A DNA stretch of 64,000 nucleotides from Ruminococcus sp. (GCA_022768065.1 JALELS010000005.1:16319-80318); one strand, 5' to 3'; shown: positions 55,260 through 62,881, counted from the stretch's first letter. Translations and numbers: made by a program. The notes: a model not told the origin generated them from the sequence alone.

Positions 55260-56116
55260 CAAACATCAAGTATCCAAATAGGGTTACACCATAGCCCGTC
55301 TATTTTAAGCTCAAAATGAAGGTGCGGTCCGGTTGCCTGCCCGGTCATTCCGACAAGCGCAATACTGTCTCCTGCCGAAACAATATCGCCCTCCGAGACC
55401 AAAAGTTCTTTGCAGTGGCAATAAACGGTTTCAACATTGTCCGAATGAGAAATAACAATATAGTTGCCGCGGAGTTTGGATTCCCGTGCTTTTATGACGG
55501 TTCCGCCGAAAGCCGCTCTTATAGGCGTGCCCTCCCGCACTGCCAAATCGAGTCCTGTGTGAAAGCCATACTCCTCCGTAACGGGATTTACGCGATAACC
55601 GAATTTTGATGTTACTTTTGCATTTTCTACCGGCATTACCGCTTTTTGTGACATACTTACCGGCGAAAATGACGTTTTCTCTTTTGCCGTCAAAATATCG
55701 TCTCCGCCCATTCCGTTAAGCTCGTTGTTATCATACGGAACAAGTGAATAATCTTCCTTACTCTGCAATTCTGTTTCGTCGACTTTTTCATTTTTATCTG
55801 TGTCGTTCATAGGTTCAAAAACAAATTCGGCGGATTTTTTGAGATTTTTTACAACCTCGGCAAACGGCATATCCGTAGACGAAATATTATTATAATTTTC
55901 ACGCAGATGCGAAAAAACAGACGATTGCGTTTTGAACATTATCAGCATAAAAACATCTATTATAATGCAGATTATAATCTGTACTCTTAAGACAGGCAAC
56001 AAAAAGTCTGTTTTCACTTTAGCTTCATCGGACTTGCGTTCCCTGCGATATTCACTATAATCGTATTTTTTGCCGGAGGCGATACCATCAGACTCCTGCT
56101 CGTAAGCGTTATACAT
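55259..56116 (-). CDS. spoIVFA: SpoIVFA-like membrane protein with M23 domain
   Basis: 285 residues: a basic N-terminal tail, one membrane helix (about 45-62), a linker and a C-terminal M23/LytM domain. The LytM metal motifs look intact: HTGLDLAV and GPHLHFELKIDG. In B. subtilis, SpoIVFA anchors BofA and SpoIVFB, and is cleaved by SpoIVB. The direct overlap with spoIVFB and single-helix topology support the call; alternative is an ordinary M23 endopeptidase. GGGTGA lies upstream of the ATG. Confidence 0.8.
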   Translation of the reverse strand: MYNAYEQESDGIASGKKYDYSEYRRERKSDEAKVKTDFLLPVLRVQIIICIIIDVFMLIMFKTQSSVFSHLRENYNNISSTDMPFAEVVKNLKKSAEFVFEPMNDTDKNEKVDETELQSKEDYSLVPYDNNELNGMGGDDILTAKEKTSFSPVSMSQKAVMPVENAKVTSKFGYRVNPVTEEYGFHTGLDLAVREGTPIRAAFGGTVIKARESKLRGNYIVISHSDNVETVYCHCKELLVSEGDIVSAGDSIALVGMTGQATGPHLHFELKIDGLWCNPIWILDV

Positions 56117-56155
56117 TTAAATCACCCGATAATGTATATTAAAGCAAAAAAAGAA

Positions 56156-56186
56156 AAATGCCTTTTCATTCCGAAAAGACATTTTA
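56156..56186 (-). terminator. terminator after the 54-residue membrane protein gene
   Basis: AAATGCCTTTTC pairs with GAAAAGACATTT (one mismatch), loop ATTCC; the minus strand continues TTTTTCTTTTTTT. Confidence 0.8.
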
Positions 56187-56195
56187 AACAAGATT

Positions 56196-56360
56196 TTATT
56201 TATTTAAATAATTTTCTTCTGTCAGAAATCCGTCTATAATGCCCGATTCAAAAGTACGATGATTTGCTATATAATCAACAGTTCCGAAAACAAGCATTAA
56301 AGATACGACAAAAGCGAGTACTATCAAAAATATCGCTGTAATTTTCTTTTTTGACCCCAT
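56196..56360 (-). CDS. 54-residue single-pass membrane protein, unrecognised
   Basis: A short reading frame with GAGG 8 nt ahead of its ATG. The protein starts MGSKKKITAIFLIVL, with one membrane helix (about 7-27) and a charged tail ending EENYLNK. It has its own terminator downstream. It lies between bofA and spoIVFA, both small or single-pass membrane proteins of the pro-sigmaK complex. I do not recognise a family. The good ribosome site and membrane segment make it a real gene candidate; no function is claimed. Confidence 0.65.
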   Translation of the reverse strand: MGSKKKITAIFLIVLAFVVSLMLVFGTVDYIANHRTFESGIIDGFLTEENYLNK

Positions 56361-56433
56361 AGATTACCTCTCAAGCACAAAAGTCATAGAATATATTATC
56401 ACTTTGGGTGAAACCGGTCAACACAAAGCGAAC

Positions 56434-56464
56434 GCAAAAAAATAACACCTGCCGAAAGCAGATG
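56434..56464 (-). terminator. terminator after tRNA-Val
   Basis: Minus-strand CATCTGC pairs with GCAGGTG around TTTCG, followed by TTATTTTTTT. Confidence 0.75.
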
Positions 56465-56514
56465 CTATAAGTTCTGAGTTTTTACTCCCGAGCCGACCGT
56501 AGCCCGATTTAAAA

Positions 56515-56590
56515 TGGTGGACGTTAACGGACTCGAACCGCTGACCCTTCGCACGTCAAGCGAATGCTCTACCAACTGAGCTAAACGTCC
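56515..56590 (-). tRNA. tRNA-Val (anticodon GAC)
   Basis: 76 nt with encoded CCA. The acceptor arms GGACGTT and AACGTCC pair, the D-arm has AGCTCAGTTGGTAGAGC, the anticodon stem TTCGC/GCGAA encloses TTGACGT with anticodon GAC, and the T-arm has GGTTCGAGTCC. It lies on the minus strand, followed by its own terminator. Confidence 0.96.
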
Positions 56591-56645
56591 TTATGGCGAC
56601 GGGTGTTATTATACAATATACAATAATAAAAATCAAGAGTTTTTT

Positions 56646-56903
56646 CTATATTTTAAAAAGTGTATCAACTATAAGCAGCATTACGGTTCCCGGCAATCCG
56701 CCGAGACCGCACACACTGAGAGAAAAAGCATTCACGCTTAAATGTACGCCGAAAAAACCGCCTATAAAATTTGCGGCTATAAGAGAGGCTATGCCCTGTA
56801 AAGCTGTCATAAAAAGCGATAATAAAAATTTCTTTGTACGGAACATCGAAATAATTATGATAAAGCCGAATATACCGAGAACAATATATATTGCAGTTGT
56901 CAT
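56646..56903 (-). CDS. bofA: BofA, pro-sigmaK processing inhibitor
   Basis: About 85 residues, hydrophobic with two membrane segments. The C-terminal half, with NFIGGFFGVHLSVNAFSL and GLGGLPGTVMLL, matches the BofA pattern (GIHVPIN ... GILGIPG). BofA holds SpoIVFB inactive until SpoIVB signals. In B. subtilis bofA is next to recR; here it lies 530 nt upstream of spoIVFA with only a tRNA and a small ORF between. The ATG at 56903 has GGGGAG upstream. Confidence 0.85.
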   Translation of the reverse strand: MTTAIYIVLGIFGFIIIISMFRTKKFLLSLFMTALQGIASLIAANFIGGFFGVHLSVNAFSLSVCGLGGLPGTVMLLIVDTLFKI

Positions 56904-57014
56904 TAAATTCTCCCCTTCATACGCTATACTATGAGGACAACATATACTTTTATGACAATAGTGCCGTTTATTCCCGAACGGTGTAACACTACTATATTTT
57001 AAGCAGGTGGTTTT

Positions 57015-57203
57015 ATGAGAGAAATAGTAAACACATTCGAGCAATTTTGCAAAAAGCTTGACAGGAATGTAATCGTCGAAGAAAAAATACTGAATGACGG
57101 TACAAGAATTTTAAAATGTCACGGCTGTTCCGATTGCAAAGACAATTGCGCAAGAATAGAGCGATTAAAATATTACAAATTTTCAAAAACTACGCAAAAA
57201 TAG
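57015..57203 (+). CDS. small Cys-rich protein, unrecognised
   Basis: 62 residues, divergent from bofA, with AGGTGG ahead of the ATG. The C-terminal half has KCHGCSDCKDNCARIERL, a C-x2-C-x2-C-x3-C arrangement as in one half of a bacterial ferredoxin, or a zinc site. The rest is charged and helical. I do not recognise a family. The promoter region is shared with bofA; a hairpin-like repeat (CCGTT ... AACGG) lies 25-50 nt upstream. Confidence 0.65.
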   Translation: MREIVNTFEQFCKKLDRNVIVEEKILNDGTRILKCHGCSDCKDNCARIERLKYYKFSKTTQK

Positions 57204-57213
57204 TAAAATGCGG

Positions 57214-57242
57214 TTGACCGAAAGAGAAAAAACGAGTATTAT
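57214..57242 (+). promoter_or_regulatory. sigma-A promoter for the 223-residue orphan gene
   Basis: TTGACC, 17-nt spacer, TATTAT, about 50 nt upstream of the ATG at 57295. Confidence 0.75.
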
Positions 57243-57294
57243 ATTATGTAATTAAATATAATATTAGTTTTTTACATATAACGGTGATATAAAA

Positions 57295-57966
57295 ATGAAA
57301 AAAATAGTGGATTTTGAAATCTGCGATATAGTTCCGTATTCAAACGGGATTATTTTCGCTAAAAAAGAAATGCTTGACGATAACAGATGCAAGGTTACGT
57401 TTTACGGTTACGATATAAAACGCGCAAAACCGATTCCGGTTACAAAAAGCGTTTATCAGCTCAATAAATTCGGTAATGCTTTTAAAGCCATTTGCGATAA
57501 TATAGGCGACTATATTTCCTGTGATACGGCTGTAATGAGAAATAAAGATATTGCCGTTGTTTATCCGAGCGGCGAAACCGGTATTTTTGATAAAGACGGC
57601 AACAGCAAATGGAGCGGTGATTTGTTTTATCATGACTCCCCTGTTCAAGGCGTTGCTGCCGACGGTTCTTTAATTTGGTGTACCGTACCGGAGCAAAACG
57701 CAATTATAAATTACTCTGTTACACATAAGAAATTCAGTCTGCGCATCGGCGGAGATTCCTCTACGGCATTTGACAACCCCTATTCGCTCTGCATATACGG
57801 TAACGAGTTATTTGTCTGTAATGCCGGCTCTTATAAAATAAGAACTATTAACCTTAAAGATTTTTCGGTAAATGATTTTCGTCTTTTTGATGAACCCGTT
57901 TATCGCTATCTCAGAGTTTGCGGCAGAGAAATAGCCGTACTCGAATCCGGTGTATACATATTATAA
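57295..57966 (+). CDS. hypothetical protein, beta-propeller-like
   Basis: 223 residues with no signal peptide or membrane segment, so cytoplasmic. Repeating beta-strand pattern; one stretch, NPYSLCIYGNELFVCNAGSY, resembles the NHL/Kelch-type blade (P-x-G-x-x-x ... L-x-V-x-D). At this size it could form a small or partial propeller. It has its own promoter and terminator. I do not recognise the family; no function assigned. Confidence 0.7.
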   Translation: MKKIVDFEICDIVPYSNGIIFAKKEMLDDNRCKVTFYGYDIKRAKPIPVTKSVYQLNKFGNAFKAICDNIGDYISCDTAVMRNKDIAVVYPSGETGIFDKDGNSKWSGDLFYHDSPVQGVAADGSLIWCTVPEQNAIINYSVTHKKFSLRIGGDSSTAFDNPYSLCIYGNELFVCNAGSYKIRTINLKDFSVNDFRLFDEPVYRYLRVCGREIAVLESGVYIL

Positions 57967-57981
57967 GATAAACCGAAATCG

Positions 57982-58011
57982 TAAAAGCCTGTTCTGAGAA
58001 CAGGCTTTTTG
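57982..58011. terminator. bidirectional terminator between the orphan gene and plsY
   Basis: AAAAGCCTGTTCT pairs with GAACAGGCTTTTT around GA; T-run on each strand. Confidence 0.92.
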
Positions 58012-58017
58012 TTATGA

Positions 58018-58662
58018 TTACTTATCAGATTTTTTTGAGCCGAGCTTATTTTCTTCGCCGTGAGCTATTCGCTTTATATTTGACCTATGCATAAAAATTA
58101 TGAGCAAAGCCATAACGGCAGTTGCAACGGTCGGAATGAGCGGCGAATATTCGGGATACCAAAATTTGTAGATAAAATATGTTGCAAACGGTAACAGTGC
58201 CGCAGAGATAATTGAACCCAGGGAAATCATTTTAGAAACTGCAACAATAATAACAAACGGAATCATCACTATCGGAAATGTTTGCCATGCAAGAGTCGTA
58301 GTAACACCGAGAGCAGTGGCAACGCCCTTTCCGCCCTTAAATTTAAAATAAATCGGGAACATATGACCGAGTATTGAAAATACGGCGGCGATATATCCGC
58401 AGGCGATAGGATCCGCATCTCCGCAAAGCAGCTTTTTTGCCAAAATAACAGCCACTATACCTTTGCCCACATCGCATAAAAAAGTTGCAATTGCCGGCGC
58501 TTTGCCGAAGGTTCTGAGCATATTGGTCATACCCGCGCTTTTGGAGCCGAAACAGCGTATATCCTTATGATAAAACAACTTTGAAATAATTATACCGAAA
58601 CTCAAAGAGCCTATAAGGTATGCCGAAACGGCACAGATAGCATAATTAAATATGGGTTGCAT
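58018..58662 (-). CDS. plsY: glycerol-3-phosphate acyltransferase PlsY
   Basis: 214 residues with five to seven membrane segments. PlsY motifs: AYLIGSLSFGIIISKL at the N-terminus, SKSAGMTNMLRTFGK (the first acyltransferase motif, usually GSGNxGATN), and FKFKGGKGVATALG. It transfers acyl from acyl-phosphate to glycerol-3-phosphate. Motif 1 reads SKSAGMTN rather than GSGNPGATN, a common clostridial variant. GGGGGA lies before the ATG. Confidence 0.94.
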   Translation of the reverse strand: MQPIFNYAICAVSAYLIGSLSFGIIISKLFYHKDIRCFGSKSAGMTNMLRTFGKAPAIATFLCDVGKGIVAVILAKKLLCGDADPIACGYIAAVFSILGHMFPIYFKFKGGKGVATALGVTTTLAWQTFPIVMIPFVIIVAVSKMISLGSIISAALLPFATYFIYKFWYPEYSPLIPTVATAVMALLIIFMHRSNIKRIAHGEENKLGSKKSDK

Positions 58663-58791
58663 AAAATTCCCCCGTTCAATGAATATTTAAAGTTCTTTAA
58701 TTATAGTTATACACATCCGTTTTGTCAATCGCACACAAAGTGCAAAATCATTCGGTTTTTACACAAAATTTATAAAAATGACTTTTTTCTA

Positions 58792-58820
58792 TTTACTTTT
58801 ACATAATGATATGGTATTAT
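58792..58820 (+). promoter_or_regulatory. promoter for pyrR-uraA
   Basis: TTTACT, 17-nt spacer, TATTAT on the plus strand; transcription would start near 58827, just before the attenuator. Confidence 0.65.
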
Positions 58821-58830
58821 ACCAAAAAGT

Positions 58831-58926
58831 AAAGCAGTCCTTTAATTCGGTACGAGATGCCGACAAGGTAACGCGAAGAAATATTTGTGTAGGTATACCT
58901 TGTCGCATTGCGGCAAGGTATTTTTT
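58831..58926 (+). promoter_or_regulatory. PyrR-type transcription attenuator
   Basis: Three exclusive structures are visible. Anti-antiterminator (PyrR site): CCTT/AAGG lower stem and TCGG/CCGA upper stem, 58839-58868, with the loop TACGAGATG. Antiterminator: CGACAAGGTA (58861-58870) with TACCTTGTCG (58896-58905), 10 perfect pairs. Terminator: ACCTTG-CGC with GCG-CAAGGT (58897-58919) then TTTTTT. PyrR plus UMP would favour termination. Confidence 0.85.
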
Positions 58927-58945
58927 ATTGTGCGGAGGCTATTAA

Positions 58946-59482
58946 ATGAGTTCAAAGATAATTATTGACACCCAAACTTTGACAAGAACATTAGCCCGTC
59001 TTGCTCATGAAATAATCGAACACAGTGAAGGCTATGATGAAATTTATCTTGTAGGAATTAAACGGCGCGGTGTGCCGCTCGCTAAAATGCTTAAAGCAAA
59101 TATAGAGAGCTTTTCCGGCTTAAAGGTACACCTCGGTGAGCTTGACATAACCCTGTACAGAGACGATTTATCCGAAAAATACCCTACTCCCAAACTTAAT
59201 GATACTCAAATTGATTTTGACGTAACAAATAAAAACATTATTTTGGTAGACGATGTGCTTTTTACCGGTCGCACCGCAAGAGCGGCTATGGACGCGATAA
59301 TAAATCTCGGCAGACCGGCTAAAATTCAGCTTGCGGTCATAATAGACCGAGGTCACAGAGAACTGCCGATATGTGCAAACTATGTCGGTAAAAACATACC
59401 CACAGCAAGTGACGAATTTGTAAGTGTAAAAGTAAATGAAATCGACGGAGTATTCAGAGCAGAGCTTCATAAAAACAGTTAA
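58946..59482 (+). CDS. pyrR: bifunctional PyrR, pyr attenuation regulator and uracil phosphoribosyltransferase
   Basis: 178 residues. PRPP-binding loop VILVDDVLFTGRTARAAMDA-type near residue 98 (here ILVDDVLFTGRTARAAMDA), with LVGIKRRGVPLA and PAKIQLAVIIDRGHRELPI, all as in PyrR. It binds the attenuator in front of its own gene and represses when UMP is high. GGAGG lies 8-10 nt before the ATG. uraA follows 51 nt downstream, with no terminator between. Confidence 0.97.
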   Translation: MSSKIIIDTQTLTRTLARLAHEIIEHSEGYDEIYLVGIKRRGVPLAKMLKANIESFSGLKVHLGELDITLYRDDLSEKYPTPKLNDTQIDFDVTNKNIILVDDVLFTGRTARAAMDAIINLGRPAKIQLAVIIDRGHRELPICANYVGKNIPTASDEFVSVKVNEIDGVFRAELHKNS

Positions 59483-59533
59483 TCAGGTCTCGTGATTTTA
59501 TCCGAGCCAAAATATATTCAGGAGGCGTAGTAA

Positions 59534-60928
59534 ATGAAACTTATTTACGACATCAAAGACAAACCCAAATTCGGGCAAGTAATCGTTTTTGCATTTCAGC
59601 AGTTGCTTGCGATTCTTGCAGCTACAATTGCAGTACCGGCAATAATCGGTCACGATATGAGCCAATCTGCGGCACTCTTCGGCGCAGGCATAGGCACTAT
59701 CGTATATCTTCTCTTCACAAAGTTCAGAAGCCCGGTTTTCCTTGGTTCTTCATTTGCATTCATAGGTTCAATGCTCGCGGCGTTTGCAGGCAGTATCTCA
59801 ATGCAGCTCGGATATTTAGGCCTTATTTTAGGCGCATTTTTCGCCGGACTCGTTTACGTTGTTATTGCAATAGCCGTAAAAATTTCCGGAGTAAAATGGA
59901 TTAACAAGCTTATGCCGGCAGTTGTTATAGGACCCACTGTTTCAATCATAGGTCTTTCTCTTGCAGGCAATGCTATTTCCGACCTTACACAGGGTAAGGT
60001 TATGGTAGACTCTGTTGAGCAGGTCGTTGAAAACGGCGCTATCGTGGATAAAGTAACGCAGGTATCTGCCGCCAGCCCGTACGTAGCGCTTATTTGCGGT
60101 CTTGTTACACTCTTCACAGTCATTCTTTGCTCGGTATACGGCAAAAAAATGATGAAGCTAATCCCCTTCATTATCGGCATTCTCGCCGGATATGTTGCCG
60201 CTGCAATATTTACTGTTATCGGTATTAAAACAAACAACACCGCTCTTCAGATAATTGATTTCAGCGTATTTTCAAATATGAAACTCTTTGCTGTTCCGGA
60301 TTTCACATTTATTGAAGCTCTTAAAGGCACAAAAGAAATAACCGGACAGTATGTAGCTACCATCGCGGTTGCTTATGTTCCGGTCGCTTTCGTTGTTTTC
60401 GCAGAACATATCGCTGACCACAAGAACCTTTCATCCATCATTGACAAAGACCTTCTTGAGGACCCTGGTCTTCACAGAACACTTCTCGGCGACGGCGTAG
60501 GCTCAATGATAGGCGCTGTTTTCGGCGGATGCCCGAATACAACATACGGTGAATCGGTAGGTTGTGTCGCAATCACCGGCAACGCATCTGTTGTTACAAT
60601 TCTCGCTACTGCTATAATGGCAATCATCATTTCTTTCTTCGGTCCGTTTGTTACATTCCTCGCCTCTATCCCCAATTGCGTAATGGGCGGCGTTTGCATC
60701 ACACTTTACGGATTTATTGCTGTAAGCGGTCTTAAGATGATACAGAAAGTCGATCTTGATGAAAACCGCAACCTCTTTGTTGTAGCTGTAATTCTTATAG
60801 CCGGCATAGGCGGACTTACCGTAAGCTTCGGCAGTGTAACACTTACCTCTATCGCTTGCGCGCTTATCCTCGGCATAATTGCAAACTCAATTCTTCCCAA
60901 AGACAAGGAAGTTTCCGCTGCAGAATAA
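59534..60928 (+). CDS. uraA: uracil permease (NCS2 family)
   Basis: 464 residues with 12-14 membrane segments. NCS2 hallmarks: FGQVIVFAFQQLLAILAATI at the N-terminus, the conserved Glu in VVFAEHIADHKN, and the nucleobase-binding GCPNTTYGESVG near residue 335. Imports uracil with H+. Same operon as pyrR and the same attenuator control. GGAGG precedes the ATG; a strong terminator follows at 60949. Confidence 0.95.
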   Translation: MKLIYDIKDKPKFGQVIVFAFQQLLAILAATIAVPAIIGHDMSQSAALFGAGIGTIVYLLFTKFRSPVFLGSSFAFIGSMLAAFAGSISMQLGYLGLILGAFFAGLVYVVIAIAVKISGVKWINKLMPAVVIGPTVSIIGLSLAGNAISDLTQGKVMVDSVEQVVENGAIVDKVTQVSAASPYVALICGLVTLFTVILCSVYGKKMMKLIPFIIGILAGYVAAAIFTVIGIKTNNTALQIIDFSVFSNMKLFAVPDFTFIEALKGTKEITGQYVATIAVAYVPVAFVVFAEHIADHKNLSSIIDKDLLEDPGLHRTLLGDGVGSMIGAVFGGCPNTTYGESVGCVAITGNASVVTILATAIMAIIISFFGPFVTFLASIPNCVMGGVCITLYGFIAVSGLKMIQKVDLDENRNLFVVAVILIAGIGGLTVSFGSVTLTSIACALILGIIANSILPKDKEVSAAE

Positions 60929-60948
60929 GTTTAATTTAAACGCTCCTC

Positions 60949-60980
60949 AAAAGACGCTGCATAAATGCAGCGTCTTTTTT
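60949..60980 (+). terminator. terminator after uraA
   Basis: AAAGACGCTGCA pairs with TGCAGCGTCTTT around TAAA, followed by TTTTTT. Confidence 0.92.
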
Positions 60981-61045
60981 ATATCTTATGGACTTTTACG
61001 ACAAGTAATGATAATATTAGTTTACGCTCAAAAGGAGCTGATTAT

Positions 61046-61903
61046 ATGATCAATTATATTGACAACGGAATTATAAAAGTAGGCGTTAAAGACTTCGGCG
61101 CTACGCTCACAAGCATCGTTTTCAAAAAAAGCGGATATGAGTTTTTATGGCAGGGCAATCCGTCTGTTTGGAACGGACAGTCACCTATTCTGTTCCCGAT
61201 AATCGGGAAACTGTTAAACGATGAATACGTTATAAACGGGAAAACTTACAGCATAATACGCCACGGTCTTGCGCGTCACAGAGAATTTAGGCTTGTAGAG
61301 TCCACGGGCAACGAGCTTGTATTCTTACAAAAAGAGAATGCGGACATACTGAAAAGCTATCCATACAAATATGACCTTTATGTTTCTTTTAAAATTACTG
61401 ACAACAAGCTGACTGTCACCCATAAAGTGGTAAATACTAACAGCGAAGAAATGTATTTTTCAATCGGGGCGCATCCGGCATTTAACTGCACTATTGGTGA
61501 TACTTTAACTTTCGAGTGTAACGAGACTCTGTATTCGGAGAGAATCGACCACGATTCGGTAATTACCGGAAATAAAGACCTTATACTGTCGAATGACAAT
61601 AAAATAGAAATAACGCAGCACTTATTTGATAAAGACGCGCTGATCTTTTCAAATGTAAAGTCTAAATATGTTATACTTGATGAAAAAGAAAACAACAAAA
61701 GCATAAAATTCACATTCGGTACTCCCCCATTTCTTGCAATATGGGCAAAACCCGGTGCGCCATATGTTTGCATAGAACCGTGGTACGGTGTTAATGATTC
61801 ATATGATAAAGTTGCATCTTTTTCGCAAAAACGAGGCATTCAAAAGCTGACCCCGGGTAAAGAATTTGAATTTTCGTGGTGTGCCGAATTTATAGAGAAA
61901 TAA
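61046..61903 (+). CDS. aldose 1-epimerase family protein (LacX-like)
   Basis: About 285 residues, galactose-mutarotase-like beta-sandwich. The catalytic His is likely in FSIGAHPAFNC, the Arg and His in RHGLARHREF and the catalytic Glu in CIEPWYGVND. LacX-type members lack a proven sugar substrate. The ATG at 61046 has AAGGAG 8 nt upstream; the frame further upstream overlaps the uraA terminator. The gene ends against the minus-strand transcript at 61903-62237. Confidence 0.88.
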   Translation: MINYIDNGIIKVGVKDFGATLTSIVFKKSGYEFLWQGNPSVWNGQSPILFPIIGKLLNDEYVINGKTYSIIRHGLARHREFRLVESTGNELVFLQKENADILKSYPYKYDLYVSFKITDNKLTVTHKVVNTNSEEMYFSIGAHPAFNCTIGDTLTFECNETLYSERIDHDSVITGNKDLILSNDNKIEITQHLFDKDALIFSNVKSKYVILDEKENNKSIKFTFGTPPFLAIWAKPGAPYVCIEPWYGVNDSYDKVASFSQKRGIQKLTPGKEFEFSWCAEFIEK

Positions 61904-61908
61904 AAAAC

Positions 61909-61935
61909 GAGGAACCGGTTTTTAATCGGTTCCTC
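61909..61935 (-). terminator. terminator of the orphan minus-strand transcript (also end of the epimerase gene)
   Basis: GAGGAACCG pairs with CGGTTCCTC; on the minus strand GTTTTTTATT follows. The plus-strand tail is weak (TTACTTTA). Confidence 0.85.
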
Positions 61936-62116
61936 TTACTTTATAAACTGTGTTTACTTTTGGCTTACATATATATATTGAATTTTACTTTGCCACTCAC
62001 CCGGTCACATTACAGTAACGCAAATTCGTTATTATTATGTACCGGTCAACCGAAGTAGAACATTCAATAAATTTTGCCCATACGATATTTAAGTACTCAC
62101 TTTATTAACTCTGTCT

Positions 62117-62179
62117 CTACGAGACCGGATGAGCGGCGAAACATGATGACTGCGGCTCTATGCCCTCTGAACAGTACAT
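62117..62179 (-). CDS. 20-residue putative leader peptide or small protein
   Basis: AAAGGAGG lies 8 nt before the ATG, as good a ribosome site as any in the window. The peptide begins MYCSEGIEPQ, has two Cys, and ends in PVS. No signal or membrane segment is present. The stop codon falls in a stable hairpin loop. It may be a regulatory leader peptide, a tiny protein, or a chance frame in a structured RNA. Confidence 0.4.
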   Translation of the reverse strand: MYCSEGIEPQSSCFAAHPVS

Positions 62180-62243
62180 CGGAAACGCCTCCTTTAAAAT
62201 ATTCAAGGGATTTATTTTTTCTTTTCTTCCCTTGTCTGATTAT

Positions 62244-62271
62244 ATTGTAGCACACATCTGTATAATGTCAA
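62244..62271 (-). promoter_or_regulatory. strong promoter of the orphan minus-strand transcript
   Basis: Perfect TTGACA, 16-nt spacer, TACAAT preceded by TGC on the minus strand. Confidence 0.8.
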
Positions 62272-62485
62272 TAGTTTTTTATAACTTTTTCATATTTTTT
62301 ATTAAATTCAACTTAACAGATGTCTGGTATCGCTGTATTTCACGCGATAGAGCTGACGCAGCGTTAAAAATTTTGCTCTTTGTGTAATTCTGTAATGGGT
62401 TTTATTGCTATCGGGTACAGTATTATTTAAAAACTATTATCTTTTATTTTAAATGCTCTTTTTTCCGGCAAACTATCTTTTCAGG
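62272..62485. other. AT-rich intergenic stretch
   Basis: Between the promoter of the orphan transcript and the promoter of the DUF1292 gene, this stretch shows no reading frame with a ribosome site and no strong hairpin that I could see. Confidence 0.5.
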
Positions 62486-62514
62486 TTGACGAAAGTTCCG
62501 TTTCGCGGTAAAAT
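62486..62514 (+). promoter_or_regulatory. sigma-A promoter for the DUF1292 gene
   Basis: TTGACG, 17-nt spacer, TAAAAT, 25 nt upstream of the ATG at 62539. Confidence 0.75.
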
Positions 62515-62538
62515 ATAAAGCAATCGGAGGTGACGCAT

Positions 62539-62856
62539 ATGGCTGATAATGAATTTACTGCCGATCTTGTAACAATTGAAGACGAGGACGGCGTTACGCA
62601 TACTTTTGAAGAGCTTGACAGAATCGAGACTGACGACGGCAAATATCTTGCGCTGACACCTGTATATGACGACGCAGAGGAAATCCTCGACGGTGACGGT
62701 GAACTTATAATTGTCAGAGTAAATGATGAAAGCGATGACATTTATTTGGAGCCTATCGAAAATCAAAAAGAATACAACGAAATAGCCGAAATTTTTGAGG
62801 ATAGACTCCAGGATCTTTATTTTATTAAAGATGATGATGACAAGAATAAAAGCTGA
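62539..62856 (+). CDS. DUF1292 family acidic protein
   Basis: 105 residues, highly acidic. Typical family pattern: LVTIEDEDGVTHTFEELDRI, then YLALTPVYDDAEE and ELIIVRVNDESDDIYLEPI. The family is common in Firmicutes, often near yrrK/yrzB; function not known. GGAGG lies 8 nt ahead of the ATG. A structured RNA follows, its promoter overlapping the stop codon. Confidence 0.88.
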   Translation: MADNEFTADLVTIEDEDGVTHTFEELDRIETDDGKYLALTPVYDDAEEILDGDGELIIVRVNDESDDIYLEPIENQKEYNEIAEIFEDRLQDLYFIKDDDDKNKS

Positions 62857-62880
62857 CTAAAATCGTAAAATATTTATACC
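62853..62880 (+). promoter_or_regulatory. promoter of the 6S-like RNA
   Basis: CTGACT, 16-nt spacer, TATACC. The -35 overlaps the stop codon of the DUF1292 gene. Start of transcription would be near 62886. Confidence 0.5.
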
Positions 62881-62881
62881 T

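Larger units (their letters stand above)
61903..62237 (-). ncRNA. orphan structured transcript with a 20-codon ORF, class unknown
   Basis: A self-contained unit on the minus strand of about 335 nt. Promoter TTGACA-N16-TACAAT (62244-62271), 5' hairpin CAAGGGA/TCCCTTG (62204-62234), then a strong ribosome site and 20-codon ORF (62117-62179). A hairpin GTCTC/GAGAC (62113-62125) holds the stop codon in its loop. A two-tier helix at 62001-62045 follows: CCGGTACAT with ATGTGACCGG (one bulge) around TAACG/CGTTA. The transcript ends at the terminator 61909-61935. No larger gene follows. I do not recognise an Rfam class. Confidence 0.6.

Noticed and set aside
61936..62538. tmRNA, SRP RNA or RNase P RNA
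   Set aside because: No tRNA-like TTCGAATCC...CCA end, no SRP GGAAGCAG-type loop, and no RNase P GAGGAAAGTCC core in either strand.
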